Assembly: GCA_018223365.1 (NCBI GenBank)
Contig: JAGTTP010000001.1
Location: 1,507,910-1,571,909, forward strand
From: Clostridiaceae bacterium Marseille-Q4145
GTDB taxonomy: Bacteria > Bacillota > Clostridia > Lachnospirales > Lachnospiraceae
Direction of reading: 5' to 3'
Length of the DNA: 64,000 bases
Shown: one piece after another, positions 41,619 through 50,851 of the stretch
How positions within the stretch are numbered: position 1 is the stretch's first letter
Layout: each line of letters starts with the position of its first letter
The notes under the pieces: model-generated
Databases searched by the model: none
What the model was told of the DNA's origin: nothing
What the model saw: the letters and a program-made list of their open reading frames with translations, nothing else
Translations under genes and position numbers: made by a program

Positions 41619-42755
41619 ATGGGAAATTATTATGTGAAGCCAAGAATCTACATGGAGAGAGAAGGTCTGCGTGAAATCCTTAAGGGTGTGACGCGGGCCT
41701 TTATTGTAACTGACAAATTCATGCATGAGAGCGGAAAAGTCAGTTACCTGACCGACGTACTGGATCAGATGGGGATTGCTTATGAGATCTTTTCAGAAGT
41801 AAAACCGGATCCGGATATTGCCACGGTTACGAAAGGAATCGGTCTTATGACGGATTTCAAGCCACAGGCACTTCTGGCACTGGGCGGAGGATCGCCGATT
41901 GACTGTGCAAAAGCCATCAACTATCTGTCGGCCAGAGAAGGATTTTCTGAAAAATGCAAGTTTGTGGCAATTCCGACTACCAGTGGAACCGGAACGGAAG
42001 TAAGTCGCTTTTCAGTCATCAGTGACCCGGAAAAGTCCGCAAAATATCCGTTGGTTGCAGATGAACTTCTTCCGGATGATGCAATTCTGGATGCGGAACT
42101 TACGAAGACGGTACCGCCATCTATTACAGCAGATACAGGAATTGATGTCCTGACACATGCAATAGAGGCATTTGTATCAAAGAATGCAAACGATTTTACG
42201 GATGCAGCAGCAGAAAAAGCCATCAAGCTGGTTCGTAGTAATCTGTTAAAAGCCTATAAGACTCCGGATGACCTGAATGCAAGACAGCATATGCATCATG
42301 CCTCCTGTCTGGCAGGAATGGCATTCAGCAACGCAGGACTTGGACTGAATCATGGCATGGCACATACACTGGGAGGACATTTTCACATTCCCCACGGACG
42401 TGCCAATGCAATTCTTCTTCCATATGTAATGGCCTATAACTGTGGATGCCATGATAAGCTGACTGTACATGCAAAACGCTATGCGAGGATCGCAAGACTG
42501 GCACGGCTCGAGGGCAGCAGTATCCGGCAGAGTGCATTTAATGTCATCCGTTCTACCAAACAGCTTATTAGACAGCTGAATATTCCAACCAGCATTGCTG
42601 AGGCAGGAGTCTCCAGGGAAGATTTTATGGCAGCACTGGATGAGATGGTGAATGCGGCCATGAACGATGCATGCACCGCAACGAATCCAAGAGACTGTAC
42701 GCCAGAGGAGGTCAGAGACCTGTTCCTGGCTGCCTATGAAGGCAGAAGAATTTAG
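41619..42755 (+). CDS. eutG: Iron-containing alcohol dehydrogenase (EutG/PduQ-like)
   Basis: A 378-residue group III alcohol dehydrogenase that reduces acetaldehyde to ethanol and recycles NAD+ inside the microcompartment. NAD-binding ALGGGSPIDCAKAI lies near residues 88-101. The iron ligands include D and H residues in DTGIDVLTHAIEAF and HGMAHTLGGHFHIPHG. AGGAGG lies just upstream. The fold also fits PduQ, but the operon context indicates ethanolamine. Confidence 0.9.
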   Translation: MGNYYVKPRIYMEREGLREILKGVTRAFIVTDKFMHESGKVSYLTDVLDQMGIAYEIFSEVKPDPDIATVTKGIGLMTDFKPQALLALGGGSPIDCAKAINYLSAREGFSEKCKFVAIPTTSGTGTEVSRFSVISDPEKSAKYPLVADELLPDDAILDAELTKTVPPSITADTGIDVLTHAIEAFVSKNANDFTDAAAEKAIKLVRSNLLKAYKTPDDLNARQHMHHASCLAGMAFSNAGLGLNHGMAHTLGGHFHIPHGRANAILLPYVMAYNCGCHDKLTVHAKRYARIARLARLEGSSIRQSAFNVIRSTKQLIRQLNIPTSIAEAGVSREDFMAALDEMVNAAMNDACTATNPRDCTPEEVRDLFLAAYEGRRI

Positions 42756-42778
42756 AGACAGGCAAAGGAGGAAATCCA

Positions 42779-43129
42779 ATGTTTGAGGAATCCCATAAAG
42801 AACGAATCATACAGGAGTTTGTTCCTGGCAAACAGGTAACACTGGCTCATGTGATTCCCCATCCGGTAGAAGCCCTGTATGCGAAAATGGGTCTGATTGA
42901 TGCAGAAGGAGCAATCGGAATCTTTACCATTACTCCCAGTGAGGCAGCTATTATTGCGGCAGATGTAGCCAGCAAGGCAGCCGGCATCCAGATTGGATTT
43001 GTGGATCGGTTTAATGGATCCCTGATCATCACAGGTGATGTGGCAGATGTGGAGGCAGCACTTCACGATGTTATGCATGTGCTGTGTGACAAGATGGGAT
43101 TTGCAGGAACAACGATCACAAGATCGTAG
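42779..43129 (+). CDS. eutS: Shell protein EutS
   Basis: A 116-residue circularly permuted BMC-H protein. It starts with the EutS hallmark RIIQEFVPGKQVTLAHVI, then FTITPSEAAIIAADVA and LIITGDVADVEAALHDV. The hexamer has a closed, bent architecture in known structures. AAAGGAGG precedes the ATG. It follows eutG by 23 bases. Confidence 0.95.
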   Translation: MFEESHKERIIQEFVPGKQVTLAHVIPHPVEALYAKMGLIDAEGAIGIFTITPSEAAIIAADVASKAAGIQIGFVDRFNGSLIITGDVADVEAALHDVMHVLCDKMGFAGTTITRS

Positions 43130-43145
43130 AAAGACAGGCTCTGCG

Positions 43146-43595
43146 ATGGATCAGAAGATGAAAAGACGAATTATTATGATTGGCCGTTCCATGGCAGGGA
43201 AGACAACTCTTTGTCAATATTTAAGCGACCAGCAGCTGAAATACAAGAAAACGCAGGCAGTTGAGATCATTAATAAAAATATGATTGACACACCGGGAGA
43301 ATATCTGGAACGTACCTATATGCGTGGTGCACTGATGGTATCAGCAGCGGATGCAGACACCATTGTCCTTGTGCAGGATGCGACGGAAAACGGTACCATG
43401 TTTCCACCTGGATATTCCAGCAGTTTTGCAAAGCCCTGCATCGGGGTGGTTACCAAAAGTGACAAGGCAACTGAAAAACAGCTGGAGGATGCACAGAAGT
43501 ATCTGAAGATTGCAGGAGCAAAAGAAATCTTTGTTACCAGCAGTTATGAAGGTACCGGATTTGAACCATTCCTGAAATATTTTGAAGACAAGTGA
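43146..43595 (+). CDS. eutP: EutP/PduV-family P-loop protein
   Basis: A 149-residue small GTPase-like protein with P-loop GRSMAGKTTL near residues 12-21, DTPGEYLE and the NKxD-like VTKSDKA. EutP of Salmonella is reported as an acetate kinase; PduV is linked to compartment positioning. The start ATG at 43146 is used because it is nearest the preceding gene; an internal ATG at 43158 (MKRRIIMIG) is equally possible since no strong ribosome site is seen. Confidence 0.88.
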   Translation: MDQKMKRRIIMIGRSMAGKTTLCQYLSDQQLKYKKTQAVEIINKNMIDTPGEYLERTYMRGALMVSAADADTIVLVQDATENGTMFPPGYSSSFAKPCIGVVTKSDKATEKQLEDAQKYLKIAGAKEIFVTSSYEGTGFEPFLKYFEDK

Positions 43596-43617
43596 TTTGT
43601 GATGGAAGGAGATCCCC

Positions 43618-45048
43618 ATGAAAGAAACCATATTAAGTGTTGGAATTGATATTGGGACATCCACGACGCAGCTGATTTTCAGTAAACTGACGATCGAGAA
43701 TGAAGCCAGCAGCTATGTGGTACCCCGGATCAATATCGTGGATAAGGAAGTTACCTACCGGAGCAAGATTTATTTTACACCGCTTCTTTCCCAGACCGAG
43801 ATTGATGCGGAAAAGGTGAAAAAGATCATCGAAGCGGAATATAAGGCCGCCGGAATGAAACCGGAAGACCTGCAGACCGGAGCGGTGATCATTACCGGAG
43901 AGACTGCCAGAAAGCACAATGCCAATACGGTACTTGCTTCTTTAAGCAGCATGGCAGGTGATTTTGTAGTAGCAACTGCAGGACCGGATTTGGAATCTGT
44001 TCTTTCTGCAAAAGGAGCAGGGGCAGATGCATTTTCCGAAGAACACCGGCAGGCAGTAGCGAATATTGATATCGGAGGCGGAACCAGTAATATTGCATTG
44101 TTCCAGAAGGGAAACCTGAAGGGAACGAGTTGCCTCGATATCGGAGGAAGACTGATTAAGATTGAAAATGGTCGGATCAGTTATATTTTCCCGAAGATTC
44201 AGAAACTTGCAGAAGCCCATGGCATTCACATCGCAGTGGGTGACCGGGCAGAGGAAACCGTTCTCTATAAGATCTGCGAATATATGGCAGATCAGCTGGC
44301 CATGGCAATTCATGCCAGAGAAGCAGACAGTCTTCACGCAGGGCTTTATACAAATGACGGAAAACCACTGACCAGTGAGCCTAAAATTGACGCCATTACT
44401 TATTCAGGCGGAGTGGCGAGCTGTTATTATAACGGAGAACCTGCCAATGTGTTCGAATATGGAGATGTTGGAGTACTTCTTGCCAGAGCAGTGAAAAATA
44501 ATGCGGCTCTGAAACAGGTTCTTACATATCCCGCGGCTGAGACGATCCGTGCAACGGTAGTCGGAGCGGGAACCCATACTACAAATGTTAGTGGCAGCAC
44601 CATCAGCTACAGTGATGGACAACTGCCCATAAAAAACATTCCGGTTCTGAAACTTACGGAGGATGAGGAACAGAACCCGGTTATGTTCAAGGAATCCTTA
44701 CGTCGGAAGCTGAAGCTTTACGAAACGGAAGGTGCGCTTGAACAGGTTGCCATTGTTTTTTCAGGCAGATATCATACCAGTTTTCTGGAGATTCAGGAAC
44801 TGGCACAGATGGTTGTCGATGGGGCGGAAGAGGTAATTGCCGGACCACACCCCCTCATCCTGGTCATCGAAAATGATATTGCCAAGGTGCTTGGAAACGC
44901 CATTAATGTACTCCTGAAGCGCCAGAAAAAATTTATCTGCATTGATGGGATCTTTGCAAATGATGGTGACTACATCGACATCGGAGAACCGGTAGCGCAG
45001 GGGCGCGTCGTTCCCGTTGTCACAAAAACTCTAATCTTCAATACATGA
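43618..45048 (+). CDS. eutA: Ethanolamine ammonia-lyase reactivating factor EutA
   Basis: A 476-residue ASKHA-type ATPase that exchanges damaged cobalamin from EutBC. The phosphate-1 motif VGIDIGTSTTQLIFS opens the protein, and NIDIGGGTSNIALF is the phosphate-2 motif. The length is usual. GGAAGGAG precedes the ATG. It lies directly before eutB and eutC. Confidence 0.94.
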   Translation: MKETILSVGIDIGTSTTQLIFSKLTIENEASSYVVPRINIVDKEVTYRSKIYFTPLLSQTEIDAEKVKKIIEAEYKAAGMKPEDLQTGAVIITGETARKHNANTVLASLSSMAGDFVVATAGPDLESVLSAKGAGADAFSEEHRQAVANIDIGGGTSNIALFQKGNLKGTSCLDIGGRLIKIENGRISYIFPKIQKLAEAHGIHIAVGDRAEETVLYKICEYMADQLAMAIHAREADSLHAGLYTNDGKPLTSEPKIDAITYSGGVASCYYNGEPANVFEYGDVGVLLARAVKNNAALKQVLTYPAAETIRATVVGAGTHTTNVSGSTISYSDGQLPIKNIPVLKLTEDEEQNPVMFKESLRRKLKLYETEGALEQVAIVFSGRYHTSFLEIQELAQMVVDGAEEVIAGPHPLILVIENDIAKVLGNAINVLLKRQKKFICIDGIFANDGDYIDIGEPVAQGRVVPVVTKTLIFNT

Positions 45049-45066
45049 TAAAGGAGAGTGAACAGG

Positions 45067-46434
45067 TTGATTTTAAAAACAAAATTATTCGGCAAAGTGT
45101 ACGAATTCAAATCTCTTCGCGAAGTCATGGCGAAAGCCAATGAAGAGAAGTCCGGTGACAAACTGGCAGGTATCGCAGCAGAGTCCGCAGAGGAAAGAGT
45201 AGCTGCGAAAGTAGTACTTTCCCATATCACCCTGGAAGACCTTCGCAACAATCCGGCAGTTCCTTACGAGGAAGACGAAGTAACCAGAATCATTCAGGAC
45301 GGTGTCAACGAGGCAATCTACAAAGAGATTAAGGGTATGACGGTTGCTGAATTCCGTGAGTGGATCTTGAGCGAGACCACCACAACGGACATGATCAAAC
45401 GTGCATCCAGAGGTCTTACCAGTGAGATGGTAGCCGCTGTATGTAAGCTGATGACCAACCTGGATCTGATCTATGCGGCAAAGAAGATCCGTGTATCCGC
45501 ACATTGCAACACCACCATCGGCCTTCCGGGAACATTCTCATCCCGTCTGCAGCCGAACCACACGACAGATGATCCGAAGGGTATCATGGCATCCGTAATG
45601 GAAGGCTTAAGCCTTGGCTGCGGTGACGCAGTTATCGGTCTGAACCCGGTAGATGATTCTGTAGAGAGTGTTGCGAGAATTTTAAGAAGCTTTGATGAGT
45701 TTAAGAACAAATGGGAAGTTCCGACTCAGATCTGCGTACTTGCACATGTAACCACCCAGATGGAAGCTATGGATAAATTAGGAGCACCGATTGACCTGAT
45801 GTTCCAGTCTATTGCAGGTTCTCAGAAGGGTAATGAAGCATTTGGCCTGAATGGATCTATGCTTGATGAAGGACATGATATGATGCTTCACGAAGCAACC
45901 AGTACCGGCCCGAACGTTATGTATTTCGAGACTGGACAGGGTTCCGAGCTTTCCTCCGATGCACATCATGGATGGGATCAGGTAACCATGGAGGCTCGTT
46001 GTTATGGATTTGCTAAGAAATACAGTCCGTTCCTTGTAAATACTGTAGTTGGTTTCATCGGACCAGAGTATCTGTATGATTCCAAGCAGGTTACCCGTGC
46101 AGGTCTTGAGGATCACTTCATGGGCAAACTGACCGGTATCCCGATGGGATGTGACGCATGCTACACCAACCATATGAAAGCTGACCAGAACGATATCGAG
46201 AACCTGGCAACCCTTCTGGTAGCCGCAGGCTGCAACTACATCATGGGTGTACCGCAGGGTGATGACTGTATGCTGATGTATCAGTGTACCGGATATCATG
46301 AAGCAGCAAGCTTAAGAGAGGTCTTCGGTCTCCGTCCGATCAAGGAATTCGATCAGTGGCTGGAGAAGATGGGATTCTCAGAGAACGGAAAACTGACACC
46401 GCTTGCAGGTGATGCATCCGTTTTCTTAAAATAA
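45067..46434 (+). CDS. eutB: Ethanolamine ammonia-lyase large subunit
   Basis: A 455-residue catalytic subunit that converts ethanolamine to acetaldehyde and ammonia using adenosylcobalamin. It begins ILKTKLFGKVYEFKSL and has family motifs SAHCNTTIGLPGTFSSRL, LGCGDAVIGLNPVDDS and the tail PIKEFDQWLEKMG. TTG at 45067 is chosen over GTG 9 bases upstream because family proteins start here and AAGGAG is well spaced for it. Confidence 0.95.
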   Translation: MILKTKLFGKVYEFKSLREVMAKANEEKSGDKLAGIAAESAEERVAAKVVLSHITLEDLRNNPAVPYEEDEVTRIIQDGVNEAIYKEIKGMTVAEFREWILSETTTTDMIKRASRGLTSEMVAAVCKLMTNLDLIYAAKKIRVSAHCNTTIGLPGTFSSRLQPNHTTDDPKGIMASVMEGLSLGCGDAVIGLNPVDDSVESVARILRSFDEFKNKWEVPTQICVLAHVTTQMEAMDKLGAPIDLMFQSIAGSQKGNEAFGLNGSMLDEGHDMMLHEATSTGPNVMYFETGQGSELSSDAHHGWDQVTMEARCYGFAKKYSPFLVNTVVGFIGPEYLYDSKQVTRAGLEDHFMGKLTGIPMGCDACYTNHMKADQNDIENLATLLVAAGCNYIMGVPQGDDCMLMYQCTGYHEAASLREVFGLRPIKEFDQWLEKMGFSENGKLTPLAGDASVFLK

Positions 46435-46451
46435 GCAGGAGGTGAAAAACT

Positions 46452-47354
46452 TTGGTGAGCGAGAAAGATTTAAGAGATATCATTGCACAGGTGCTTACAG
46501 AGATGAATGTGAGCGATGGCGCAACTGCTTCTGCAGTGGAAGCTGCTGTGGCAGGAAAAGCCTCCCCACAGAATGGCACTGAAATTGAGGACGGCTGTTG
46601 GGACGATGTAGCAGCTATCGATCTGAGAACACAGTATCTGGTAGAAAACCCGGTAGCAAAGGAAGCATACTATGATCTGAAACAGTACGCTCCCTGCCGT
46701 CTGGGTATTGGCAAAGCTGGTGCCCGTTATAAGACACTTCCGGTACTGGAATTCCGTGCAGCACATTCTGCAGCACAGGACGCTGTATTTAATGATGTAG
46801 ATCAGGATTTTATTGATAAAATGGGTCTGTTTACCGTGCAGACCAAATGTGACAGCAAAGATACTTATCTGACCCGTCCGGATCTGGGACGTGCGTTAAG
46901 CGATGAGGCAGTTGCCACAATCAAAGAAAAATGCAAGATGCATCCGACCGTACAGATCTATGTATCTGACGGCTTAAGCTCCGCAGCAATCGCAGCCAAT
47001 GTAGGTGATGTACTGCCGGCTATTGAGCAGGGACTTAAGAGCTACGGCATCGATTACGGTACTCCGTTCTTCGTAAAATATGGTCGTGTAGGAGCAATGG
47101 ACCAGATCTCTGAGATTACAGGTGCGGATGTTACCTGTGTACTGATCGGTGAGAGACCTGGACTGATTACCGCAGAGTCCATGTCCGCATATATTGCCTA
47201 CAAAGCAACTGTTGGAATGCCGGAGGCAAGAAGAACCGTTGTATCCAACATCCATAAAGACGGAACCATTCCGGCAGAGGCCGGAGCACATATTGCTGAT
47301 ATCATCAAGAAGATTCTTGATGCAAAAGCAAGTGGTACAGATCTGAAACTTTAA
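46452..47354 (+). CDS. eutC: Ethanolamine ammonia-lyase small subunit
   Basis: A 300-residue cobalamin-binding subunit. The N-terminal helix MVSEKDLRDIIAQVLTEM looks like an encapsulation peptide, followed by a variable linker and the conserved ARYKTLPVLEFRAAHSAAQD, YVSDGLSSAAIAAN and VCLIGERPGL-like motif (VLIGERPGLIT). AGGAGGTG lies 6 bases before a TTG-GTG pair; either could initiate. Confidence 0.94.
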   Translation: MVSEKDLRDIIAQVLTEMNVSDGATASAVEAAVAGKASPQNGTEIEDGCWDDVAAIDLRTQYLVENPVAKEAYYDLKQYAPCRLGIGKAGARYKTLPVLEFRAAHSAAQDAVFNDVDQDFIDKMGLFTVQTKCDSKDTYLTRPDLGRALSDEAVATIKEKCKMHPTVQIYVSDGLSSAAIAANVGDVLPAIEQGLKSYGIDYGTPFFVKYGRVGAMDQISEITGADVTCVLIGERPGLITAESMSAYIAYKATVGMPEARRTVVSNIHKDGTIPAEAGAHIADIIKKILDAKASGTDLKL

Positions 47355-47373
47355 GTCGAACGGAGGGAATAAA

Positions 47374-48024
47374 ATGAAACGCGATCCATTGAAAGCATCA
47401 GTGCTTGCAACCAAACTCATCCCGAATGTAAGTCCGGGAATGGCAAAAGAATTAAATCTGACACCGGAGCAGAGATCCCTTGCACTGCTCACTGCAGACT
47501 GTGATGATGTTACGTATACTGCACTGGATGAGGCTACCAAAAAAGCGGATGTTCAGGTTGTATACGCAAAGAGCTTCTACGGTGGTGCTGCTAATGCAAA
47601 CACCAAGCTGGCAGGAGAAATTATTGGTATTCTGGCAGGACCGAATCCGGCAGAAGTAAAGAGTGGTCTTGAAGCAGCTGTTGATGTCATTGAGAACCAG
47701 GCTCATTTCGTATCTGCAAACGATGACGATACCATCTGCTACTATGCACACTGCATTTCCAGAACAGGTTCTTACCTTTCTGAGGGCGCAGGTATCAAAG
47801 AGGGCGAGGCTATTGCATATCTGATCGCACCGCCTCTTGAGGCTATGTATGGTGTGGATGCAGCTCTGAAAGCAGCAGACGTAAAAATGTGTGTTCTGTA
47901 TGCTCCGCCTTCAGAGACCAACTTCGGTGGCGCACTGCTGACCGGAAGCCAGTCTGCATGCAAGGCAGCATGTGATGCATTTGCAGCAGCTGTAGAGTTT
48001 GTAGCAGACAATCCTATCGCATAA
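47374..48024 (+). CDS. eutL: Trimeric shell protein EutL
   Basis: A 216-residue protein with two permuted BMC repeats, forming trimers with a gated pore. It starts MKRDPLKASVLATKLIPNVS and shows the YAKSFYGGAANANTKLAGE and FGGALLTGSQSACKAACDAF segments. GGAGGG precedes the ATG. Normal length. Confidence 0.93.
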   Translation: MKRDPLKASVLATKLIPNVSPGMAKELNLTPEQRSLALLTADCDDVTYTALDEATKKADVQVVYAKSFYGGAANANTKLAGEIIGILAGPNPAEVKSGLEAAVDVIENQAHFVSANDDDTICYYAHCISRTGSYLSEGAGIKEGEAIAYLIAPPLEAMYGVDAALKAADVKMCVLYAPPSETNFGGALLTGSQSACKAACDAFAAAVEFVADNPIA

Positions 48025-48044
48025 AATCAGAGCATAAGATTTAG

Positions 48045-48070
48045 TTCCCGCGGAGCAACAGCCGCGGGAA
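48045..48070 (+). other. Strong hairpin between eutL and eutK-like gene
   Basis: TTCCCGCGG and CCGCGGGAA form a perfect 9-bp stem with loop AGCAACAG. There is no T-tract, so it probably stabilises or processes mRNA rather than terminating. The AGCAA in the loop resembles the leader motif. A preceding CAGAGCATAAGATTTA (48028-48043) recurs before eutH. Confidence 0.65.
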
Positions 48071-48089
48071 AGACAAGAGGTACGAATAT

Positions 48090-48650
48090 ATGCAGGCATT
48101 GGGAATGATTGAAGTATATGGTTACCTTACAGCAGTCGAAGCTCTGGACAGCGCACTGAAAGCAGCGAATGTTTCCAGACTAGGTGTGGAAAAAGTAAGA
48201 GGCGGACTGGTGACAGTATTAGTGGAAGGGGATGTGGGAGCCGTAAAGGCAGCTATGGATGCTTCCGCAGCAGCGGCTGAGAGAGTCGGCACCGTCATCA
48301 GTGTTCATGTCATTCCGCGTCCGGCGGATGATGTGACCAGAATGCTCAAAGGTGGAAAAGAACCGGAGGAGCCAACTCCGCCAGAGCCGGAAAAGCCATC
48401 TGAACCGGAAATATCGTTAGAACCGGATACACTGTCAGAACCGGAAGAACCTGAATCTGAAGCCGTGAAAGCGGAAGAAGGGGAGAAAGCTCCTCAGGAT
48501 GTGACGGTGGAAGAGATGCAGACCATGGGGGTGGATGCGCTCCGAAGGCTGGCAAGGGCACTTGAGATCAAGAACATGACCCGCGCTGAGATCCGTTTCG
48601 CGAAGAAACAGGAGCTGATTCAGAAGATAACAGAGTTTAAAGAATCATAG
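48090..48650 (+). CDS. EutK-like shell protein: BMC domain plus SAP/Rho-N-like tail
   Basis: A 186-residue protein. Residues 1-93 are a BMC domain (MQALGMIEVYGYLTAVEALD, then GDVGAVKAAMDASAAAAERV). An acidic proline-rich linker follows (about 95-140), then a helical segment GVDALRRLARALEIKNM, ending KKQELIQKITEF, which resembles SAP/Rho-N nucleic-acid-binding motifs. EutK of enteric bacteria likewise carries a C-terminal nucleic-acid-binding-like domain. The tail may tether other proteins or nucleic acid to the shell. AAGAGG-type site before the ATG. Confidence 0.82.
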   Translation: MQALGMIEVYGYLTAVEALDSALKAANVSRLGVEKVRGGLVTVLVEGDVGAVKAAMDASAAAAERVGTVISVHVIPRPADDVTRMLKGGKEPEEPTPPEPEKPSEPEISLEPDTLSEPEEPESEAVKAEEGEKAPQDVTVEEMQTMGVDALRRLARALEIKNMTRAEIRFAKKQELIQKITEFKES

Positions 48651-48669
48651 TATATAGGAGAAGTTGCTT

Positions 48670-50145
48670 ATGCAGTTATATGATAAAGACCTGTTGTCAG
48701 TGCAGGAAGTGCGTGAGTTGGTAGAGAAAGCCAAAGCGGCTCAGGAGGAGTTAAGCCAGAAGTCGCAGGCAGAGGTAGATGCCATCGTAAAATCTATCGC
48801 TTATGCAGGTGTGCGCAATGCAAAGCGTCTGGCAAAACTGGCTCATGAGGAAACCGGTTTTGGTATTGAGGCTGACAAGGTAATTAAGAATATATTTGGT
48901 AGCCGTGATGTGTATGAGCATATCAAGGATATGAAAACCATTGGAGAACTTGGATATGATGAAGAGAAGAAAGTCCGCACGATAGCAGTTCCGGTAGGTG
49001 TGATTGCCGGACTGATTCCATCCACGAACCCGACTTCTACTGCATTTTATAAATCTGAGATTTCCATAAAAGCAGGAAATGCGATTGTATTTTCACCGCA
49101 TCCGAATGCAAGAAACTGTATTCTGGAGGCAGTAAAAGTAATTCGTCAGGCAATTGCTGAAGCAGGAGGCAATGAAAATCTTGTATCCTGCATCACCATT
49201 CCGACTATTCAGGCAACAGATAACCTGATGAAACATCCGGATGTGGCACTGATCCTTGCTACTGGCGGAAGTGCCATGGTAAGAGCCGCTTATTCATCCG
49301 GAACACCGGCGATTGGAGTAGGTCCCGGAAACGGACCGGCATACATTGAAAAGACCGCAGATCTGCCGCTGGCAGTAAAACGGATTATGGACTCCAAAAC
49401 CTTTGATAACGGCACGATCTGCGCATCTGAACAGTCCGTTGTATGTGATAAGGATATGGAAGATGCTGTAAGGGCAGAGATGGAGAAACAGGGAGCCTAT
49501 TTCCTGACAGACGAGCAGATTGCAAAACTCGGAAAATTCATCTTAAGAGCAAACGGCACTATGAATCCTATGATTGTAGGAAAGAGTGCACAGGTCATTG
49601 CAGATCTGGCAGGTATTGATATTCCGGCAGGAACTAAAGTACTGGTAGCAAAAGAAACCGGTATCGGACGTGGTCATCCATATTCCAATGAGAAACTGGC
49701 ACCGATTCTGGCATTCTATACCGCAGATGATTATAAAGAGATCTGCAGACTGGTGCAGGATATTCTGCATTATGAGGGAGCAGGACATACGTTTAGTATG
49801 CATACCAAGGATCCGGAAATGGTAAACTATTTTGCCATGAGAGTTCCGGCATCCCGTATCATTGTCAATACACCGAGTGCCCTTGGAGGTATCGGCGGCA
49901 CTACCGGATTGATGCCGGCCCTGACACTTGGCTGCGGAGCCATTGGCGGAAGTGCTACCTCCGAAAATGTAGGACCGATGAATCTGCTGAACAAACGTCA
50001 TGTGGCAGAAGGACTTCTGGAGCTTGATGAGATCAAAGCAGGACTTCCGACCTGTACGGATGGCATGTGCAGCGGACCGAAGGCAGAAGATGTTGATATT
50101 GATGCAGTAGTGAATGAGATCGTAAAAAGACTTCGTTCTATGTAG
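48670..50145 (+). CDS. eutE: Acetaldehyde dehydrogenase (acetylating) EutE
   Basis: A 491-residue CoA-acylating aldehyde dehydrogenase that makes acetyl-CoA and NADH inside the compartment. The N-terminal helix LLSVQEVRELVEKAKAAQEE may direct encapsulation. The catalytic cysteine lies in SKTFDNGTICASEQSVV, and NAD-binding motifs precede it. ATG 48670 has AGGAG 8 bases upstream. The chain ends with KAEDVDIDAVVNEIVKRL, another helical tail. Confidence 0.93.
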   Translation: MQLYDKDLLSVQEVRELVEKAKAAQEELSQKSQAEVDAIVKSIAYAGVRNAKRLAKLAHEETGFGIEADKVIKNIFGSRDVYEHIKDMKTIGELGYDEEKKVRTIAVPVGVIAGLIPSTNPTSTAFYKSEISIKAGNAIVFSPHPNARNCILEAVKVIRQAIAEAGGNENLVSCITIPTIQATDNLMKHPDVALILATGGSAMVRAAYSSGTPAIGVGPGNGPAYIEKTADLPLAVKRIMDSKTFDNGTICASEQSVVCDKDMEDAVRAEMEKQGAYFLTDEQIAKLGKFILRANGTMNPMIVGKSAQVIADLAGIDIPAGTKVLVAKETGIGRGHPYSNEKLAPILAFYTADDYKEICRLVQDILHYEGAGHTFSMHTKDPEMVNYFAMRVPASRIIVNTPSALGGIGGTTGLMPALTLGCGAIGGSATSENVGPMNLLNKRHVAEGLLELDEIKAGLPTCTDGMCSGPKAEDVDIDAVVNEIVKRLRSM

Positions 50146-50166
50146 ATAAGAAAAGGAGAATGAAAA

Positions 50167-50448
50167 ATGGCAGTAACACAGGCATTAGGAATGATTGAAA
50201 CAAAAGGACTTGTAGCTTCTATCGAGGCAGCAGATGCAATGGTAAAGGCAGCAAACGTAACTCTGATCGGTAAGGAGCATGTAGGCGGCGGACTGGTAAC
50301 CGTTATGGTACGCGGCGATGTAGGAGCTGTAAAAGCAGCAACAGATGCAGGCGCAGCAGCAGCTGAGCGTGTTGGCGAACTGATTTCCATCCATGTAATC
50401 CCGAGACCGCATGAGGAAGTAGAGGCAATTCTTCCGCATCTCGGCTAA
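50167..50448 (+). CDS. eutM: Hexameric shell protein EutM (copy 1)
   Basis: A 93-residue canonical BMC-H protein with QALGMIETKGLVASIEAADA and GGGLVTVMVRGDVGAVKAAT. It forms the flat facets of the shell. It differs from the adjacent copy at only three residues (Glu37, His91, Gly93 here). AAAAGGAG precedes the ATG. Confidence 0.95.
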   Translation: MAVTQALGMIETKGLVASIEAADAMVKAANVTLIGKEHVGGGLVTVMVRGDVGAVKAATDAGAAAAERVGELISIHVIPRPHEEVEAILPHLG

Positions 50449-50496
50449 GAGATTCGCTGTCACAGACAGAACATACAGATCAAGGAGGAATGAGAA

Positions 50497-50778
50497 ATGG
50501 CAGTAACACAGGCATTAGGAATGATTGAAACAAAAGGACTTGTAGCTTCTATCGAGGCAGCAGATGCAATGGTAAAGGCAGCAAACGTAACTCTGATCGG
50601 TAAAGTGCATGTAGGCGGCGGACTGGTAACTGTTATGGTACGCGGCGATGTGGGAGCTGTGAAGGCAGCAACAGATGCAGGCGCAGCGGCAGCTGAGCGT
50701 GTTGGCGAACTGATCTCTATTCATGTAATTCCGAGACCGCATGAGGAAGTTGAGGCTATTTTACCCTCCTTATCATAA
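50497..50778 (+). CDS. eutM: Hexameric shell protein EutM (copy 2)
   Basis: A tandem duplicate of the preceding gene. The first 107 coding bases are identical, then mostly synonymous changes appear. Residues 37, 91 and 93 are Val, Ser and Ser. Residue 37 lies near the pore-loop region of BMC-H proteins, so the charge change Glu to Val could matter for pore chemistry; this is inference. AAGGAGG precedes the ATG. Confidence 0.95.
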   Translation: MAVTQALGMIETKGLVASIEAADAMVKAANVTLIGKVHVGGGLVTVMVRGDVGAVKAATDAGAAAAERVGELISIHVIPRPHEEVEAILPSLS

Positions 50779-50789
50779 GTGAGTAAGTA

Positions 50790-50817
50790 CCGGCCGCCCG
50801 TGTATTCGGACGGCCGG
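50790..50817 (+). other. GC-rich hairpin after eutM copy 2
   Basis: CCGGCCG pairs with CGGCCGG, extended by CCG with CGG beyond one mismatch, around loop TGTATT. It lacks a T-tract. It probably protects the abundant shell-protein message or sets differential expression within the operon. Confidence 0.6.
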
Positions 50818-50851
50818 ACAGTATAGGAGATAAGGAGGTGGCTTGACTGCG

